Below are positions 1 to 11,956 of a DNA stretch of 64,000 bases, in pieces. Both the position numbers and the translations under genes were made by a program. Within the stretch, counting starts at the first letter, position 1, and each line of letters opens with the position of its first letter. The notes under the pieces were generated by a model, which did not search any database, was not told where the DNA came from, and worked only from the letters and a program-made list of their open reading frames with translations. This DNA comes from Ixodes scapularis (lineage: Eukaryota; Arthropoda; Arachnida; Ixodida; Ixodidae): the NCBI RefSeq assembly GCF_016920785.2, contig NW_024609839.1, forward strand, positions 16,679,085 to 16,743,084, read 5' to 3'.

Positions 1-369
1 AAAAATCTTAAAAAGTCCCTTTTCGCAGCGTCCCGTAGTTGGCCTATTCCATCTTTGAGTACGGGGTTTTGGAAGGTGTACTCGGAAAATCGAGCGCCCT
101 GCGCGCGTTCGCAACTCGATGACTCAGCCCTTTTCGCCCGTGCTCAAACCTTTTTACGCTCGCAGACGGCTTCAGAGACGCAGGGCGTATTTTATTTACG
201 GTCTTCGGCATCTTTATTGGCTAATGCTGACATCTGATTGGTTGCGGAGTGTTAATAAAGTGCTCGGGACTGTAAACACCCGGCGTCTCTTAACTGCGGT
301 GACCTTAAAAGGTGTGAAGACGCAGCCTCGAAGACATCTAAGATGGCGGCATCACTCGCGGGGCGTATG
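1..369. other. Unassigned flank, no gene seen
   Basis: No open frame here resembles a known protein. A YY1-like core (AAGATGGCGGC) lies near 341-352. Such motifs are frequent at animal promoters, but nothing downstream supports a gene start. Confidence 0.4.
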
Positions 370-801
370 TACAAGGTGTCCACAAAAAAATATTCAGGTT
401 TTTTTTTTTTTGCTCAAAAAATAAAATGACTCATCGCCGAACGCTCATTTTCCGGCAAAATGTAGCGGCGCTATATCGGGCAAATCCATGCCTAAGTTTC
501 AGAACAAATCGTTATATTACAAAAAAATTAAAAGCGTTTTGGCGGCCGACAGAGCGCTCAAATACATGGAGCTGAATGACACCGCAGTTAACCAAAAACT
601 GGGGGAAACAGGCCCTATGTTCTGCGTAAAGCTTTCAGAAAATCTTTTATAACGTTTTCTCGAGATGACGGTTTGTTGTGAAATTTCGGCGTCTGGTTCG
701 CACTTTCTAGCGCTGCATTAGGGCGGAGAATGAGAGTTCGGCGATGCGCAGGTTAATTTTGCGGTCAAAACAAACCCTGTAATTTTTGGGGGGACACCGT
801 A
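370..801. mobile_element. TA-flanked palindromic MITE, copy 1 (degraded)
   Basis: The left end ACAAGGTGTCCACAAAAA and the right end GGGGGGACACCGTA are approximate inverted repeats bounded by TA. Just inside each end is a mirrored block: ATCGCCGAACGCTCATTTTC near 433 and, reversed, GAGAATGAGAGTTCGGCGAT near 725. The same blocks occur in the better copy at 28030-28476 and in a worn copy near 32600. The TA target and GGTGTC-type ends suggest the Tc1/mariner superfamily. There is no transposase frame, so it is non-autonomous. Confidence 0.7.
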
Positions 802-1889
802 TTTTTATGCTCACTGAGAGCTTAAGAAACACGGGGCGGGGCTTATCGTTCTGTTTCTTGCTACTTGGTTCGTTCTTCGGCGTCCTTATATCTCATGCCT
901 AAAAATCTCGTTATCTGCGGAGGGACATTGAGACGTCCGAAACACTGACTAAAGTTTCACACTTCACCAGCTCTTAAACGATGTTCAGCGAATCACGCAT
1001 CCTGTAATGATGGATGGACACTGGTGAATGTTGAAGCCAATAGAAAAAGGAGCCATACATCTAAGCAACAATTGCAAGTAAATTTGTTTTATGACATCGC
1101 CTCGGAAACAAATAAAGAAACTAGAAAAAAAAATGAATGATTGAATGATGACAAACGTGTTCCCTTGTCGCCATCGAAATTAATATATGGCAGTTCACCA
1201 CACACAGAGTAAGAAATATATATATAAAAAAAAACACTAAGTACTGTTAGGTGGGACCTACTGAACCGGCAAAAAAATAAATATATAAAAACACTAAAAC
1301 TATCAAAGAGGAAACTGATTAAAGTACGATACCAGCCGCCTCACTCTCAAATAACGGTTTTAACGCTTCAATCATTCTTGACATTTTTTTTATTACCTCG
1401 CGACTTGTGTTTGTTGCAATGTTTCGTTTTATATGTACTTCTGTATGTATTTTTATGTTTACCTTTCGGAAAATAATAAAAGTGTATGTTGAAAAAAAAA
1501 TGACATCCAAGTTACGATGGTATAAGCAAAAAAAATCTACATTAGAAACAAGTTGCGCCTGGGTTGGCTGGGTTTGCGTCAAAAAACGCGGAGAAAAACA
1601 GGAACAAAAAAAGAAAAAAAAAACAATGTAGATTTTGGAACAAATTATACTCTTACTTGACTTTCCGATGGAACAAAAAAGGAACAAAGAAAGAAAGTAC
1701 AAATAACGCACCAGAAAGACGGCCGGAGTAATAAGTTTGTCAAATTAAATATCGTCGACCACATACGGACAGCGCTGACGTCCAAACAAGACGATAAACT
1801 CACAGCCATAGAGAAACAGCCTCACAGACAGTTTCATGCAGACTTTCGCCGGTTACTTCAAAAAGGTAATATATTTCAGTACAATACTC
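802..1889. other. AT-rich stretch, nothing recognised
   Basis: The sequence is AT-rich with several A-runs and short TA runs near 1215. Reading frames are short and low in complexity (lysine- and phenylalanine-rich). No splice-bounded coding segment or terminal inverted repeat was seen. Confidence 0.4.
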
Positions 1890-1990
1890 GACCCAAAATG
1901 TAACGGATTACCGTTACAAATTACTCGCCGTAAAAATCAGTCGAATAATTAGCTGGTTATTTTACTCGATTACTAACGCCCTACTCCAAA
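1890..1990. repeat. Fragment of GTAACG-rich element
   Basis: The string TGTAACGGATTACCGTTACA and the nearby TTACTCG/ACTCGATTACTAACG words match the terminal vocabulary of the larger element at 5285-6225. Only about 100 bases remain and no flanking duplication is visible. Confidence 0.4.
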
Positions 1991-2129
1991 TAAATGAAAA
2001 AAGGACATGTAATGTGTATTGGGTTTTTTCATACCGGAAGTTAATGCCTCGTCTAAAATAAAACGTGAATGAAGTGAACTCGAGACCTTTTGTCACATAT
2101 TTTTTGGTTGAAATTTCCAAGAGGTCGAA

Positions 2130-2640
2130 ACTATGCGCCGAGAAACTGGGGGAGAGGAGGAGACGAGAGCGTGCGCGGAGGCGTCAGAATGCCGAGCTCT
2201 GGTTGAAAAGATTAGGGGGTAGACCTTAAGCTAGCCGACTTTGACTCCACTGAACTCGTCGGACCCGTTTGAACGCCGAACGCCGGCGTCCGGCGTTTTT
2301 TTTTTTTTTGAATTAGAGCGCGGTCGACGAGTTCAGTGGCACCGCCTCCTATATACTGACAAAGCCTGGCAGATCGCCACGAGAAGTGGCCGCCGAAATG
2401 GAAAAGGTAGAGCGGCAGGCAACGGATGAAAGGAGAGCCACGTGACTGGCGCCTCGGTGGGGCGGGACGCCGAAACACGCTTCTCCCAAGCGAACACATG
2501 CGTTTCGTGTCCTTGCCGCTGCAAAAGCTGTGCGCTGACGTCCACGTTCCCCGAGAAATAGCTTCTTGATGCTCTGTACTATCAGATGCTCGCGCTTCGA
2601 ATCTTCGACCGGGCACTCTGTTGCTCTCTAAATCGAACTG
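2130..2640. repeat. Dispersed GC-rich repeat, copy 1
   Basis: The core GACGCCGAACGCCGG(T/C)GTCCGGCGT is shared with 22800-23160. So is the preceding layout: a GGCGTCAG/GACGTCAG block, then an AGCTCTG(A/G)TTG block, then GGGTAGAC..TAAGCTAGC. Here the core runs into 14 T at 2296-2309. The flanking words GACGAGTTCAGTGG and CCACTGAACTCGTC (2249-2340) form an inverted pair around the core. The class is unknown. Confidence 0.5.
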
Positions 2641-2743
2641 CCGGGCTTTGTGAGCATAGAGGAGGCTATGTCAGTGGAGACAAAGTCAGTTAGCTTTGAG
2701 TCTACCCGATAATCATTCCAGCTAAAGCTCGGTGATCTCTCGT

Positions 2744-2758
2744 CCCCCCCCCCCCCCC
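2744..2758. repeat. Poly-C run (15)
   Basis: Fifteen C in a row. The 2641-3600 region around it holds no recognisable gene. Confidence 0.9.
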
Positions 2759-3599
2759 GCTATCGTTTACTTTTCTGCCCCAGTGTTTGCCCGAATAAAA
2801 TAACAAAGGGCTAAAACTTATGTTTGAGATCATGGGGCCTGCGCAATTTAACCAAGAAAGAGTTGGATCACATGACCATGCGACGACCTACCTTCGGGCA
2901 TTACCCTTACAAACGCGGGTAATGGCGTCCACGCCATTCGACACAACCCTAGTTCGGCATTGGCGAACTGCCAAACACTACTGCCCTACGCTAGCACTGG
3001 TTTCTTTATGTTGCTAAAGGGCTATTATGCTTATTAAAAAAGGATAGTATTAAAACAAAATGTTCTACTTGCCTTTCGGATACGCTTCGAAGACTGCTGC
3101 TTGGTGAATCTTGATATCCGACAGAATGACCTGCTTGATCTTTTTTGATAGCCAAGTTGATCAGAACCAATTCTTCGCATGAAATATGAACGCACAAAGT
3201 TACAGCTGAATCGAATTTTTCCATTAAGAAACTATCAAAAATATCATCATTAGCAATCGGCGCGCGTCCATGTCTCTCATGAGCCGTTCTCTCCGGTATC
3301 ACCTCGAGTGTCCATGTCAGCCGCTGCTGATTCTCGGAAGAATCAGAGCGTTTTTCCTTTCCCAAAACTTTCGGTTTAACTTCTCGGATGTGCAGTCTGC
3401 TAAAAAAAGCACCAACCGGCCCCAAATGGAACTCCCTCCAACGCTCTCATCTCTTAGAATGCGGATTCGAAGTCGAAAGACATTTTGGCAGCGCTCCCCT
3501 GCCAGCACATTGCCTACCTTCAAAAGTGACGGTACTCTGGGTTTGCGACCAATCTCCGTTTAAACGGACATCAAGGTTGATCATAAATTTTGACGCTGC

Positions 3600-4790
3600 A
3601 ATAAGCTGCTGGCGTCAAATCCTCGACGGATCTTGTGCTTAAAGAGGGACGACCGATTCGCGCTATCCACTTTTCTTCCGCTTCCGCCTTTCCTCCGTCG
3701 ACCCTGTCCACCGCTGCCTGTTTCCTCCTCCCCCACGGTGAGGAGGAGCTTCTGCCTTGCAGATTTCGGAGTCTGGTCGGTCGGCCGTTAAGCGCGAGAC
3801 TCGTGCGCGACAAAGCTATCCGATCCAACGCACGAACTCCCGGAGAAATGGCTGCTCCGACACGCCGCACGCATCAGTTCGAGACACATGCTTGCTACTT
3901 CGCTTCCGAAGCCTCCTTCCGTTCAGCGCCGCCCAGTTCCGGCATCCTTAGAAGCAGGCTTTGCCAGCATGCATCAACATTTTAATGTTGCCTAATTCCG
4001 CTTGATCGTAGTTTTTCTGGTTTAATACACACGAACCGTTTTTATCGCATTCCATTGAAGCGTGCGTATCTTTGAAGATTTTATGGAAGGTTTCTTTTCT
4101 TCTCGACATTCCCTAGTCACGATGAACCGCAGCCAACCTATCCTACCAAAGCGAGCGTCACGTGACTGCGCACGCCGCGTACTGCTGCGTCTCTCTCGAA
4201 CATCACGTGGCATTCGCACACCACGGGAATGACTCGTACGGACTATATTCGGGTCTCGACGGTCTCGATCGGTCCCACAAGGGCCGGCTTGCTGCGGAAG
4301 CGCGAAATCAGCAGCTCGTTCTGTGAACGCGGGAGGACTCCATGGCGTCCATGGCCTTCACAACGATAACCAGGACTCGCTTAACGCACCACTCACATAC
4401 GCTTCCCCCGGCCAGCAGCTCCTCTACCGATCGGGCCGATCGGCACGTGACCAACATGACGTTCGCGCCATCCGTGCAACCAGCTACGGCTGTCCGAAAG
4501 TCGGACTGCCGTGCGGCGAATAGGCGGCAACTTAGTCGCATGCTGGAGCCGGACGGATCGATCCGTCCGACCGCTCCGGTGCGACCAAACTTCTCGTATC
4601 CGAACGTCGTTCCGAGAGTTGGTACGTCAGATCGGACATTTTGACGCGCATGTGTCTCGCGCTTTACACGAATCCGCTAGTGCGCAGTCAAGCGGTACAA
4701 AGTGCATAGCTGTTAGCCGGCAGTATTTAGCTTTTAAAGCACTAGCCTTTGTGTGGTTGTGTGAGCTTAAGTGGAAACATCAATAAACAA
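3600..4790. other. CpG-rich region with several short frames
   Basis: Roughly 3640-3960 and 4100-4700 are GC- and CpG-richer than the surrounding AT-rich DNA. Several 60-116 codon frames exist on both strands, but none shows a domain or a coherent splice pattern. An AATAAA lies at about 4782-4787 at the plus-strand end of the CpG-rich part. It could be a terminal exon or promoter of an unseen gene, or simply an old GC-rich repeat. Confidence 0.25.
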
Positions 4791-5284
4791 TCATCAAAAA
4801 AACAAAACGGAGATTGGTTTTTTGACGGAAAAGGCAGAGAAAGGGGATCGCAGACCATTTATTTCTGCTATTTGATCTTCTTGTTGATGCACCTCTTGAG
4901 ACGAACTCAAGGCCTGTTGCTCTCACGCAGTAAGTCGAACCCTTCTGCCCTCGATGACCCTGCAGGTGAACCTAGAGAGAGGGAGACACAGCGTTGTCGC
5001 GTTTGCCACAAATTCCTTTTCTTTCCCTAACTATTGTAGGTGGCAGGTTAAGCGTTGAGGAGAAGCTCCCCCCACCACTTTCTACTTAGAAGAGCGAACG
5101 ACGAAGTGAGGGTTACCTCCTCTCCAGCGTTGGCGCTGCTGAAGTGGAAAGAGGAAGAGGAGCTTTTCGCATTCTACTCTTAACCACTCAGGGACCGTCT
5201 TGTGTGACCGTGTTAGAAGCGGGGATCGATTTCCATTGCCCTTCTTCCAACACATTCTTTTTTTCTTTTGCCCAGATGGTAGAA

Positions 5285-6225
5285 ATGTACGGAGTAATAG
5301 TCGGTTATTCATTACTCAAAAAGTAATGAAACTATTGTTCAAAAGAAATTTTTAAGAAAATAATAGAATAGTTACTAAATTACAAAAACAAAGGGATTAC
5401 AAGTTTGTTGTTACAAATTACCTCTATGTCTGGAACTTTCATATATTTGACAATATTACAACATACGTATACATCAGTTTTGTGCGTTACCCAAAGAAGT
5501 AACGGAATAGGTTACTCGTTTCTCGCAAAAATAAAGGAACGCGTTACCTTCCTACGTTTCCTGAAAAGAAAACAAACGCGTTACCGTTACCGATACAAAT
5601 TAACGAACGTTAGTTTTGCGTTACATTTTATTTATAAATTGACGGTAACAGCGTTCCTTATGTATAATTTGACGGTGACAGCGTTTTTTTTTTATTTTGG
5701 GACACAGGGCCAGGGCGGTAGGGTTTTTCTAAAGTGGGACGTCAAGCGTGGGGATATGACAAGCAAAATTCTTCGGGAACGCGCAATGAGTGCAATTATT
5801 AACAACTCGGCGCATGTACGACATTTCAGCTTAAGGCTAGGCGTAGCCGACGCTTCGAGCTGATGCGACCAACGAAGAAGCGTCAAAAGCGCAAGTCTTG
5901 GGGTCGTTTCTGTTTATGATTGGTTCAGCAATGATAGAACACGTACAGAAACACGACAAACACCGTGATAGTGCCCTTTTCACGCTGTCTGATATGTCCC
6001 ATGAGCTTGCAGTGTCGGTAGCGTCTGGACTTACTGAGGTGAAAACAAGTACACAAACTCGGAAAAAATTAGAGTACTTTTTTCGGATTCTGGCAAGATG
6101 TAACGAGTAGCGTAATTATGTCACCCGCTATTTGAATTAAGTAACGGGATTACTTTACAGTTTTGAAAATGTAACGAGTATGTTACTACGTTACGGGAAA
6201 AAGTAACGCGTTCCCGATAACACCG
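5285..6225 (-). mobile_element. GTAACG-rich non-autonomous element
   Basis: Both sides are built of AGTAAC/GTTAC words. The left side has TTACTCAAAAAGTAATG, then GGAACGCGTTACC and GCGTTACCGTTACCG. The right side has GTAACGAGTA, TACGTTACGGGAAAAAGTAACG and CGCGTTCCCGATAAC. The sides are roughly inverted. The middle (about 5880-6010) recurs at 24250-24425. Ends of the form GGGAACGCGTTACTTTT occur in several animal DNA transposon families, often assigned to hAT. That assignment is inference, because no clean target duplication was found. Confidence 0.55.
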
Positions 6226-6286
6226 TCATTTGTAGCATGTTACCGCCGATACTGGTATACAGACATGATTATGTACGCTTTCAGAC

Positions 6287-7770
6287 ATGACGTACGCAGG
6301 GAATTTCTTGTTGGACTTCCCTGTCCGACAATGCGTCAAACAATTGCGTAGCTTTCTAGACCTTTGCACGTATTTCCGCAAGTTTATTCATGAAATTCCT
6401 CATATCGCGGAGCCTCTCAATCAACTGCCACGCAATGTCATTTATTTTGAATGGGTTGCCGCTCAACATACTTCTGTTAAAAGACTCAAGACCGCATTAA
6501 CCTCGGCTCCAGCACTTGGCCATTTTGGTGAAAGTCACGACAGAGATTTGAACTGGTACAAGTGGGCACAAAATAACCGCTGTTCCCGCTCCAATTGACA
6601 ACAGCCAGCAACATGTCATTGCATACGCCAGACATACCGTATCAAAATGTAAAAGCAACTTTTTAACTAGAAAAAAAAAAAAAAAAACTCTTGTTGCGTC
6701 GTGATCTTGGCTCTTTCCAAGTTTCGTCCATACTTGTAGGGGTCAAGCTTTTCCTTTGTAACTAATATGATCACGCACTTTGTTGGTTAGCTAGCCTAAA
6801 AGACTCCTCGGGACGTCTTGCACGTTGGTCATTGGAGCCCCAGGACTATTGTTTTACGGCAGTATCTAAATAAAAGAAGCGACACCTCAATTCTGACAGC
6901 TTATTTCGATGCTTTCTTCCCGATGACGTAACCATGCCTCACCAAGTTACTGGCGTCAGGTACCACAGCAACCGTGGATAATATCGATATGTACGCAGCG
7001 CAAATGTCTAATCCACGTGATTCACTCACGCTGATTTAATATTCGTAAGCTTTTCGAATATCTTCTGTTCAACGTACTAAGCAACGTGTCCGCCTTTTCG
7101 CCTTTCGTTATTACGCTCTTTACAGGAGCAACATAGAGCTCAAAGGACGACAATGGCTCTAACCTCGCGGCACCTACAAAAACTAATTATTCAGGTAAAT
7201 CATGACGACCCCACAACAAGTCACCTCGGATTTCGTAAAAGGTAGTTCAAGACCGGAATACACTTTTCTTCTTGATGGGCATGCGTTGTATCATTAACAA
7301 TAATGTCCACGCAGGTCTCTCATGCCAAACAACCGAAGAACCGCAACGGCGTCTTGTGGACTCCTACACTCTAAGAAATGCCAGCGCGTCTACGTACCCG
7401 CAAAAACACTCGAAGAGCCAATCACCTGTGATCTATGAAATCAGCTCAGCGAATGATGAGGCGGAACATCTGTTTAGACTGCATAATGCCACAGCCCAGG
7501 TTTCATTTTTGGCTTTAAACGGATGTTCCGCCTCATCATTCGCTGATCAGATTTGTAGATCGCAGAGATTGGCTTTTTGAGTATTTTACGGAAAAGTACA
7601 CGCGCTGGCATTTCTTAAAGTGTACGGCCAATTTATTCAACGACGAAAACATTTGGACGTGTAGGAATCGACTTGCTTGGCCTCCTGCCCGAGTCAAAAG
7701 AGAATCGAGTAATAATTGCAGCCATCAACTACTTCAGATTGGGATTAAAATTTAAACTAATTTGTTTCCC
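6287..7770 (+). pseudogene. Ty3/gypsy-type pol relic (RT/RNase H to integrase)
   Basis: Plus-strand frames in order show the end of the reverse transcriptase and the RNase H join (VKQLRSFLDLCTYFRKFI, EPLNQL, FEWVAAQ, RLKTALTSAPALGHF at 6310-6530). The RNase H piece HVIAYASR follows at about 6612, then a piece reading LALSKFRPYL and LCWLASLKDSSGRLARWSLE (about 6705-6840). The integrase zinc-binding region reads VNHDDPTTSHLGF (about 7195-7235). The integrase core start reads FGRVGIDLLGLLPES (about 7650-7695). Frameshifts, stops and a 17-A run at 6671-6687 break it. A 256-bp MITE interrupts it at 7367-7622. No LTRs were found. It is a dead internal fragment. Confidence 0.85.
7367..7622. mobile_element. 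TA-flanked palindromic MITE inside gypsy pol
   Basis: The ends CACTCTAAGAAATGCC and GGCATTTCTTAAAGTG are inverted repeats flanked by TA at 7365-7366 and 7623-7624. The inverted match continues inward through AGAGCCAATC / GATTGGCTTTT and GCGAATGATGAGGCGGAACA / GTTCCGCCTCATCATTCGC, so the whole element folds on itself. A TA duplication points to Tc1/mariner. It splits the integrase part of the surrounding relic, so it arrived later. Confidence 0.85.
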
Positions 7771-7786
7771 ATTTCGAAATGAAAAT

Positions 7787-7806
7787 GGGGGGGGGGGGGG
7801 GGGGGG
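7787..7806. repeat. Poly-G run (20)
   Basis: Twenty G immediately downstream of the gypsy relic. From here to about 8640 I see no gene, only AT-rich sequence with an A-run near 7959. Confidence 0.9.
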
Positions 7807-8649
7807 CGACGGAAAACAATGATCACGCAGCTTTGTGAGCCTCGCCCTCCTCTTACAACGCAGTGGCAACGGCAAAGGAAAGAGCCAGGTGTTGTGAGGT
7901 TATACACACAAAATAAAATATATACAATGTATGCTATGAACTAAGAGTATCAACAGCAAAAAAAAAAAAAAAAGAAAAGCAAATAGTTAATTGGTTCGAA
8001 ATTTCGACAAAACCGTCGGAAAGCATAAAACACGTAGTCAAAGGAACGACAGACACTTCTTCTTTCAAATGAAAGAATAAGTGTACATTGTTTCTTTTTT
8101 TAAGTGAATGATTACTCCTGTCGTCTTTTCCCAAAACAACAACACGCTCCCAAGTTTATATGAGATGCAAAACTTAGTAAGAAAAAAATAAATAACAAAT
8201 GGAGCCTAGTCTTTACGCCAAACTTGTATAACAAAACAAACATAGCTCGCACGTTACGTTGAAGTGCATTTTAGTTGCTTAAGACAGTGCGTATGCACTA
8301 GAAAAAGTTGAATGTAAATAACTGAAAAGTAGTACAGATTCAGAAAGACAAAGACACCGACCAACCACAGTTTGTTTAAAGCACTACCATTAAAAAGAGA
8401 AGCTGTAAAAATTCGACAACCAGGAACACATCCGGTAAGTGTACACGACAAAGTGAAGTACATGATTTACATTCAACAACAAACATACAACAGCACCAAC
8501 GCAATAAGTCGGGCATATCTTTGTTTTGTTTAGTTCACTACAAACACTATGACCATATAAGGTTTAATGAAATAATTTGATGGCCTATTTGGTCAAACAT
8601 AGTACACAAAATTAGCGCAAAGGACGAACACAGAAAGAAGGAGTAGACA

Positions 8650-9480
8650 TGACAGAGTGCTACTTACAACTGACGTTTTATGAGAGGATTGAGGAAGACA
8701 AAGATAAAATTGAGACAAATTATAGAAAGAAAAGAAGAAAGAACATGCTATACTCTGTTTCACCTTAGGTTCGGACGCAGAGACGCTACGAGGTATTCTA
8801 GCCAGTCCCGCTCTGTAGAGGTAGCCCGTGACACGCTTTCCGCCACGTCGCTGTGTCTCCTCTCCAAGGTCATGGGACACTCAAATGGCCTTTGATTGGC
8901 TACAATGACTAGTAGCATCCGCTGCGCCCGGACGTAAAATGAAACGGAGTATAAAGAAGGAAAGGAAGAAGACAATATCAGAAACATTCTAGAAAGAAAG
9001 AACAGGGATTAAGGAAAAGAAACATATTAAAAAAGCACTAAAAACAACACTACTCAAAAAAAAAAAGAAAAGGAAGATTTTCGGAGAAGTAAAAAAGCCT
9101 ATCAAAAATAGTGCTGAATAGTACTGAATTTTTTTCGTTGACAAGTTTGCCGACGGAGCACTAACACACAGAGGAGGAAGCAGACAAAATGTTGGAAAGG
9201 AGAGAAGGTACTGAAGTTCCTCCGTTGACAAGTTTGACGACAGAGCACTAACACACGGAGGAGGAACCAGACGGAATGCCGAAGAAAGGAGGAGGTTTCC
9301 TGCTCTCCTTTTATAACATTCTGTCTGCTTCCTCCTCCCCTGCCGTCCTTTCCCTCGAAAACGTCTCTTGACCTACAATTGACTAAGCACATTTTTTCTT
9401 CTCCTCTTTCTGTGATTTTAGTCTCAATTCTATTTTCGTCTTCCTCTATCCTCTCATAAAACGTCAGTTGTAGGTAGCGC
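8650..9480. mobile_element. Foldback element with tandem internal units
   Basis: The arms at about 8655-8735 and 9405-9480 are inverted. The left arm reads ACAACTGACGTTTTATGAGA then GAGGAAGAC and AATTGAGAC. The right arm is its reverse complement, through TCTCATAAAACGTCAGTTGT. Between them two direct units begin GTTGACAAGTTTG at about 9137 and 9222 and contain GGAGCACTAACACAC / AGAGCACTAACACAC. The same arm vocabulary recurs in the foldback at 23884-24170. No transposase frame is present. Confidence 0.7.
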
Positions 9481-10185
9481 TCTCTCCTGTGTACGCCTTC
9501 TTCCTGTTGTGTCCAAGAGAAGACACACGGAACGACAACGAAGAAGCGAGCTCGAGCTGACCGACGCGAGCCAGCGAGCCAGCCGAACGCTGCCGTCTGC
9601 CGATACCGGAATCACCCTGATTGTAAATAGCTGTTTCTATGTGTACTAAAAGTTATTCGTAGTGACTATGATTACTCCATGGCCTTAGAATCACAACACT
9701 CCCTGTGTATGTCTTTTTCGCTAATTTCCTGTACTGCGGATAAGGTTTCTTCATTCTTTAAGGGAAGCGCTATAGATATCTTGGTTGTTACTTACAAGGT
9801 GAATTAATTCTTTTGGTAAAGTGCGCGCCAGCATTTGATCTCCGTATGAAGTTTTATTAGTGGTCCCCCACCAGTATTTCCGCTTTCAGACTTAGTACCC
9901 TGGGTTATGCTATGTCAACTTTGACAACTCTGCAATCGCCTCAATATGCACGTATGCTTGCTTTTTTTTAGGTGGAGATAAATCTATAGTACAAGTTATG
10001 AACTGTCAATGCACCAAGCCTTCTAAACAATTCCTCTGTGTGCGATGCGAGTTCTATAGGACATTATTTATAATGACGAGCATTCCTTTTTTGGAGCAGA
10101 TGAATTGTGTTTAGGTTTGCTACCGCGGTCGTGTCTCAGACAAGATGACAGTGGTTGACATGCGAGCGAAACAACGACCTAGACA
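9481..10185. other. Intergenic, nothing recognised
   Basis: A short GC-rich patch (9540-9600, CGAGCTCGAGCTGACCGACG) is followed by AT-rich sequence. No coding frame or structured repeat was seen. Confidence 0.4.
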
Positions 10186-10333
10186 CCTAAATTGGACATC
10201 TACATGAATGTTTCAAAAGGTCACGAAGTGAAGTACTGGCATCTGATTGGTGGAGGCAATTGCCTCCACCGATCGGACGCCGATACGTCACTTCCGTGAC
10301 CTTTCAAACGTACATGTAAACGTCCAACCTAGG
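10186..10333. mobile_element. Hairpin MITE at the LINE 3' break
   Basis: This is a nearly complete palindrome centred on GGAGGCAATTGCCTCC at about 10260. The left arm runs CCTAAATTGGAC, then AATGTTTCAAAAGGTCACG, and the right arm is its inverse ending CGTCCAACCTAGG. The LINE frame on the minus strand loses its family match at this point, so the element inserted into or truncated the LINE. I could not define a clean target duplication. Confidence 0.75.
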
Positions 10334-11956
10334 GGATCCCTATATAACACTCTTGACGAAGAGCGGTAGGACGAACGATAGGTTAATCGAGTGACCCCCG
10401 ATAGTTTTGAGATTACATTTCGGACGTGGGAATCCGAAGACATATACTGATTTAGTATAACACCTAAGGCTTCAGATTCTTCTACACTCTCGATCGGTAA
10501 ATTATTTAGCACAAGATCGGAGTGCCGGGTAACAAGTTTGTATCCAGGGCAGAACAATATACATGTTGTCTTGTTCGTGTTAATTTCTATGTACTTACTT
10601 TCTGTCCAGTTGAACAACTTGTTACAGTGGCATTAGCTGCATCAATGGTCTCCCTGAATTCATTTCTTGAAAATAATATGGTCGGACCTTCGGCGTATAT
10701 TAGGAATTTAGCCATCCTGTCAATATTTACAATATCATCTACGTAGAGGTTAAACAACACGGTCCCAACATGCTTCCTTCAGGTACTTCGGTACATAGTG
10801 GTTGTGTGGTTGAACAGGATACATTCATATTTATCAACTGCCTATGGTGAGCCAAGTGTGATTCCACAAGCGATAATGCCTGACCCCGTATTCTATAAAA
10901 CTCAAATTTCTGCAAAAATTATCTAAAGGTATAGATCAGTGGTTGACAAGGGGGGGTCTGCGGACCCTTTAGGGTCCGCAAAGGCATTCTAGGGGTTCGC
11001 GAAGCCCTGACTCATCAGTCAATCACGGCAATAAAAGTTGTATTTTTTTTCAAAAAGAGAGGAATTGTTTGAGTTTTCGGGTGCGTCTTCTCGTGTGTCT
11101 GTCAATGAGAGAAGTCTACTTTACACTAGTCCTTAGATCTATCCATTTATTAAGTCATTACCGTAATTACCCTATACCTTTCCCTTCTCCTCACCACGAA
11201 CGATGTCCTCCATCATCTCTGCCTATCCGAAGGGGCCCGCAGTACATCAATGATTGAGAACCACCGGTCTAGATAATCAAAGGCTTTCGTAAAATCTATG
11301 AACCATCACCTTCTTCTTAATCAAAATTTCTTAAATAGAACTATTTTGCCTCAACCAGGACTAGTTCGATGGAGCGAGTTTTTCTGTATCCGAACTGCGC
11401 ATTCGTAAGCACGTTAAGTTTGTCACAAAATGCTGTCAACGGGTACACACATTTTTTTTTAAAATCCCTTTGAAAACACTGGGAGAATGGACACGGGCCA
11501 ATAACTGCTGCTAGTTGTTTTGTCTCCTTTCTTGTATATTACCAAGATTTTTGCAATTTGCAGTTTTTAGGAAACGATGCACAGAATGCTTGAATTTAAG
11601 ACATGAGCCACATGGAACGTAAGCAAGCCTATCACGTACTTGATTGGTCTGATTTGAATACCATCTGCATCGCAGCTATTGCTGCTTCTTAGTCCCAGAA
11701 ATACCGGTATTACTTCGCTTTCGCTTACAGGGAATCAAAATATGGTGCTGTTGTTCCTAAATCCAACTCCGCCAAAAGTATTAGTAAAAGTACTTGCACA
11801 ATTAGCTGCATTTGCGAAAGACCCATTAAAGGTTTTCGCAAAACAGCACCGCAAGTAAGACTCAAAGCAGGTCGTTGTTTCTGAGCGTTTAAGAACTAAG
11901 TTTAATGTCTTTCTTATTTTATCGGTGCGTCCGGATGATAACAAAACAAGATTCAT
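10334..11956 (-). pseudogene. LINE reverse transcriptase relic (CR1/jockey-like)
   Basis: Read on the minus strand from high to low coordinate. The sequence before the RT includes LRSSNSCDADGIQIRPIKYV. RT pieces follow: KKGDKTTSSSYWPVSILPVF (about 11500), NAQFGYRKTRSIELVLVEAK (about 11370), YVDDIVNID with VPEGSMLGP upstream (about 10730-10790) and FNWTESKYIEINTNKTTCIL (about 10560-10617). ESEALGVILN and HVRNVISKLS close the visible part. The YVDD box is intact. Stops and frameshifts are frequent, and a 330-bp hAT-like MITE at 10937-11266 splits it. It is a non-LTR retrotransposon of the CR1/jockey type, and the clade is uncertain. The copy is dead. Confidence 0.88.
10937..11266. mobile_element. 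hAT-like MITE within the LINE
   Basis: The ends CAGTGGTT.. and ..AACCACCG are inverted. They resemble the CAGTGGTTCTCAAC ends of many hAT MITEs. Flanking 8-mers are GTATAGAT (10929-10936) and GTCTAGAT (11267-11274), one mismatch. Next to the left end is a small hairpin, TGCGGACCCTTTAGGGTCCGCA. Removing it restores continuity of the LINE. The 330-bp length and lack of a frame make it non-autonomous. Confidence 0.85.

Noticed and set aside
3635..3985. 116-codon plus frame in the CpG-rich area
   Set aside because: No domain, overlapping frames of similar length on both strands, and no splice or polyadenylation context that fits it.
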